A stretch of DNA of 64,000 bases, from positions 13,844,001 to 13,908,000 of the forward strand of contig NW_027488369.1 of assembly GCF_051014445.1 (NCBI RefSeq). Reading direction: 5' to 3'. Shown here piece after piece: positions 61,935 to 64,000 of the stretch (its first letter is position 1; every line of letters begins with the position of its first letter). Below the pieces are notes generated by a model that was not told the DNA's origin, did not search any database, and was given only the letters and a program-made list of their open reading frames with translations. The position numbers were made by a program, and so were the translations under genes. Source of the stretch: Colletes latitarsis (lineage: Eukaryota > Arthropoda > Insecta > Hymenoptera > Colletidae).

Positions 61935-64000
61935 TGGCTCGTACTTTCACATTTTGCGCATACTTGTTGGCCAGATCCTGGGTTTTTTCTGGTTTGGATC
62001 CCGTAGTAATGTGGTTCCACAACGAAACAGTCAATTAAACCTGGTTGAGATTAATATTTTAGAGGATAACGCCGGTTATGTCTCGGGTAGGTCTGGGATT
62101 TGTCCTCATCTGGCTCGTACTTTCGCGTTTTTCGCATACTTTTTGGCCAGATCCTGGCCGTTTTCTGGCTTGGACCACGTAGTAATGTGGTACCACACCG
62201 AAACAGTCAATTAAACCTGGTTGCGAATAATATTTTAGAGGATAACGCCGGTTATGTCTCGGTTAGGTCTGGGATTTGCCCTCATCTGGCTCGTACTTTC
62301 GCATTTTTCGCATACTTGTTGGCCACATCCTGGCCTTCTTCTGGCTTGGACCACTTTGTAAAGAGGTACCACACTGAAACAGTAAATTAAACCTGGTTCC
62401 GATTAATACTTTAGAGGATAACGCCGGTTATGTCTCGGGTAGGTCTGGGATTTGTCCTCATCTGGCTCGTACTTTCGCGTTTTTCGCATACTTGTTGGCC
62501 AGATCATGGCCTTTTTCTGGTTTGGATCACGTAGTAATGCGGTACCACACCGAAGCAGTCAATTAAACCTGGTTGCGATTAATATTTTAGAGGATAACGC
62601 CGGTTATGTCTCGGTTTGGTCTGGGATTTGCCCTCATCTGGCTTGTACTTTCGCATTTTTCGCATACTTCTTGGCCCGATCCTGGGATTTTTCTGGTTTG
62701 GATCTCGTAGTAATGTGTTGCCACACTGAAACAGTCATTAAAAGCATGTTCCGATTCGTATTTTAGAGGTTAACGCTGGTTATGTCAGGCATAGTTCTGG
62801 TATTTGCAATCATCTGGCTCATACTTTCGCATTTTTCGCATACTTGTTGGCCAGATCATGGCCTTTTTCTAGTTTGGATCACGTAGTAATGCGGTACCAC
62901 ACCGAAGCAGCCAATTAATCCTGGTTGCGATTAATATTTTAGAGGATAACGCCGGTTATGTCTCGGTTTGGTCTGGGATTTGTCCTCATCTGGCTCATAC
63001 TTTCGCATTTTTCGCATACTTGTTGGCCACATCCTGGCCTTCTTCTGGCTTGGACCACGTAGTAAAGAGGTACCACACTGAAACAGTAAATTAAACCTGG
63101 TTCCGATTAATACTTTAGAGGATAACGCCGGTTATGTCTCGGGTAGGTCTGGGATTTGTCCTCATCTGGCTCGTACTTTCGCGTTTTTCGCATACTTGTT
63201 GGCCAGATCATGGCCTTTTTCTGGTTTGGATCACGTAGTAATGCGGTACCACACCGAAGCAGTCAATTAAACCTGGTTGCGATTAATATTTTAGAGGATA
63301 ACGCCGGTTATGTCTCGGTTTGGTCTGGGATTTGCCCTCATCTGGCTTGTACTTTCGCATTTTTCGCATACTTCTTGGCCAGATCCTGGGTTTTTTCTGG
63401 TTTGGATCCCGCAGTAATGTGGTTCCACAACGAAACAGTCAATTAAACCTGGTTGCGATTAATATTTTAGAGGATAACGCCGGTTATGTCTCGGTTAGGT
63501 CTGGTATTTGTCCTCATCTGGCTCGTACTTTCGCATTTTTCGCATACTTGTTGGCCACATCCTGGCCTTCTTCTGGCTTGGACCACGTAGTAAAGAGGTA
63601 CCACACTGAAACAGTCAATTAAACCTGGTTCCGATTAATACTTTAGAGGATAACGCCGGTTATGTCTCGGGTAGGTTTGGGATTTGTCCTCATCTGGCTC
63701 GTACTTTCGCGTTTTTCGCATACTTGTAGGCCAGATCCTGGCCTTTTTCTGGTTTGGATCACGTAGTAATGTGGTACCACACTGAAACAGTCAATAAAAG
63801 CTGGTTCCGATTAGTATTTTAGAGGATAACACTGGTTATGTCTGTGTTAGTTCTGGTATTTGAAACCATCTGGCTCATACTTTCGCGTTTTTCGCACACT
63901 TGTTGGCCAGACCCTGGCCCTTTTCTCGTTTGGAACACGTAGTAATGTGGTACCACACTGAAATAGTCAATAGGGGCTGGTTCCGATAAGTATTTTAGAG
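61935..64000. repeat. Third copy of the 32.2-34.3 kb region, running off the window
   Basis: It matches 32,231-34,298 (shift 29,704, then 29,702 after the 2-bp insertion site) and 43.57-45.45 kb. The last bases contain CAATAGGGGCTGG, shared specifically with 34,266, so this copy is closer to the 32-34 kb one at that point. The array continues past base 64,000. Confidence 0.87.

Larger units (their letters stand above)
1..64000. repeat. Tandem satellite array, ~176-bp monomer, head to tail
   Basis: The entire window is one satellite array. Taking GGCCAG as the monomer start, the order of landmarks is: a GGCCAG..CTGG dyad (monomer bases 1-15), a T-tract (15-20), GGATCCCGTAG or GGATCACGTAG (~28-38), a TGTGG..CCACA dyad (42-53), CGAAACAGTCAATTAA (~55-70), GATTAATATTTTAGAGG (~81-97), AACGCCGGTTATGTC (~100-114), and ACTTTCGCATTTTTCGCATAC-like sequence (~151-171). 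The same landmarks return every 175-177 bp from the first base to the last, for example GGCC at 34,027 and 34,203. All copies share one orientation. No unique sequence, mobile element or gene interrupts it. I do not recognise the family. Length and purity fit a centromeric or heterochromatic eukaryotic satellite, which is inference. Confidence 0.98.
20600..64000. repeat. Domain 2 of the array (second monomer class set)
   Basis: From about 20.6 kb onwards new monomer classes dominate. They are marked by GATCATGGCC (first near 20,655), GAAGCAGTC (first near 20,706), GATCCTAGCC with CACGCAGTAATG (from 21.0 kb), CTCGGGTAGG (from 21.3 kb), CAATAAAAGCTGG with GGTTCCGATTAGTATTTT, and TTTGGAACACG (first near 23.3 kb). 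These classes continue to the end of the window. The monomer length and landmark order are unchanged, so this is the same satellite family, subfamily-shifted. Confidence 0.85.

Noticed and set aside
84..63622. Hundreds of 67-214 codon open reading frames on both strands, many near 96 codons and mutually similar
   Set aside because: They recur every 176 bp in a shifting phase, overlap each other, end at the shared CAATTAAACC stop or similar repeat positions, and have no start context or codon signature. They are a property of the repeat, not genes.
1..64000. CRISPR-like regular repetition
   Set aside because: The units are contiguous with no unique spacers, and the 176-bp length is far outside CRISPR repeats.
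1..64000. CENP-B box (TTCGNNNNANNCGGG on either strand)
   Set aside because: Candidate stretches such as ATCCCGTAG or CCCGGTTGCGAA do not fit the core positions. I found no convincing match, though a pattern scan on both strands would settle it.
20600..64000. RNA polymerase III internal promoter: GGTTCCGATT as a B box and TGGCCAGATCC as an A box, suggesting a tRNA or SINE origin
   Set aside because: Both deviate from the consensus and the spacing (about 75 bases) is wider than in tRNA genes. No tRNA fold is visible.
20600..64000. AATAAA polyadenylation signals in CAATAAAAGCTGG monomers
   Set aside because: It is a single-class sequence variant repeated with the monomer, with no gene upstream. 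Chance is the simplest reading.
1..64000. Bacterial or phage origin of the sequence
   Set aside because: No coding density, ribosome binding sites or operon structure, and long satellite arrays of this kind are eukaryotic.
1..64000. Shorter internal subrepeat (half-monomer) based on recurring CTGGTTT, CTGGTTG and CTGGTAT
   Set aside because: Only short word similarity is seen, without an extended alignment between the two halves of the monomer.

Overview
The whole 64 kb window is one uninterrupted, head-to-tail satellite DNA array with a monomer of about 176 bp (roughly 363 monomers, all in the same orientation). I see no gene, no RNA gene, no transposable element and no unique spacer anywhere. 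The many 70-215 codon open frames are by-products of the repeat: 176 is not a multiple of 3, so nearly the same ~96-codon frame reappears every 176 bp in a shifting phase. A long homogeneous satellite array of nucleosome-like unit length points to a eukaryote and to a centromeric, pericentromeric or other heterochromatic block. I do not recognise the satellite family and cannot name the taxon. Monomers show no obvious CpG depletion.

Layout: two domains meet at about 20.6 kb. Domain 1 (1-20.6 kb) contains a nearly identical 14-monomer (2467 bp) tandem duplication at 1.2-6.2 kb. It also holds a ~2 kb block present at 6.7, 13.2 and (truncated) 19.4 kb, a 7-monomer (1233 bp) tandem duplication at 15.2-17.8 kb, a 5-monomer (880 bp) duplication at 18.1-19.4 kb, a 4-monomer (705 bp) duplication at 8.2-9.4 kb, and 177-bp monomers with a one-base insertion. 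Domain 2 (20.6-64 kb) is built from other monomer classes, marked by GATCATGGCC, GAAGCAGTC, TTTGGAACACG, CTCGGGTAGG and AATAAAAGCTGG. It carries tandem duplications of 2 monomers (27.5-28.3 kb), 8 monomers (30.7-33.6 and, independently, 47.2-50.3 kb), 11 monomers (38.6-41.4 kb) and 3 monomers (61.3-61.9 kb). It also has blocks copied over longer distances: 49.5-52.1 to 54.8-57.3, 24.8-26.4 to 58.0-59.6, 41.5-43.3 to 59.4-61.2, and 32.3-34.3 to 43.6-45.5 and 62.0-64.0 kb. Islands of domain 1 type monomers lie inside domain 2 at 51.3-52.1 and 56.6-57.9 kb.

The picture is an array evolving by repeated in-register unequal exchange and segmental amplification. Higher-order repeats are local and irregular rather than one fixed period. 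Two short dyad symmetries recur in most monomers and are the only candidate functional motifs I can point to. Block boundaries and shifts were found by reading and matching diagnostic variants by eye, so ends are good to some tens of bases and identities are qualitative.
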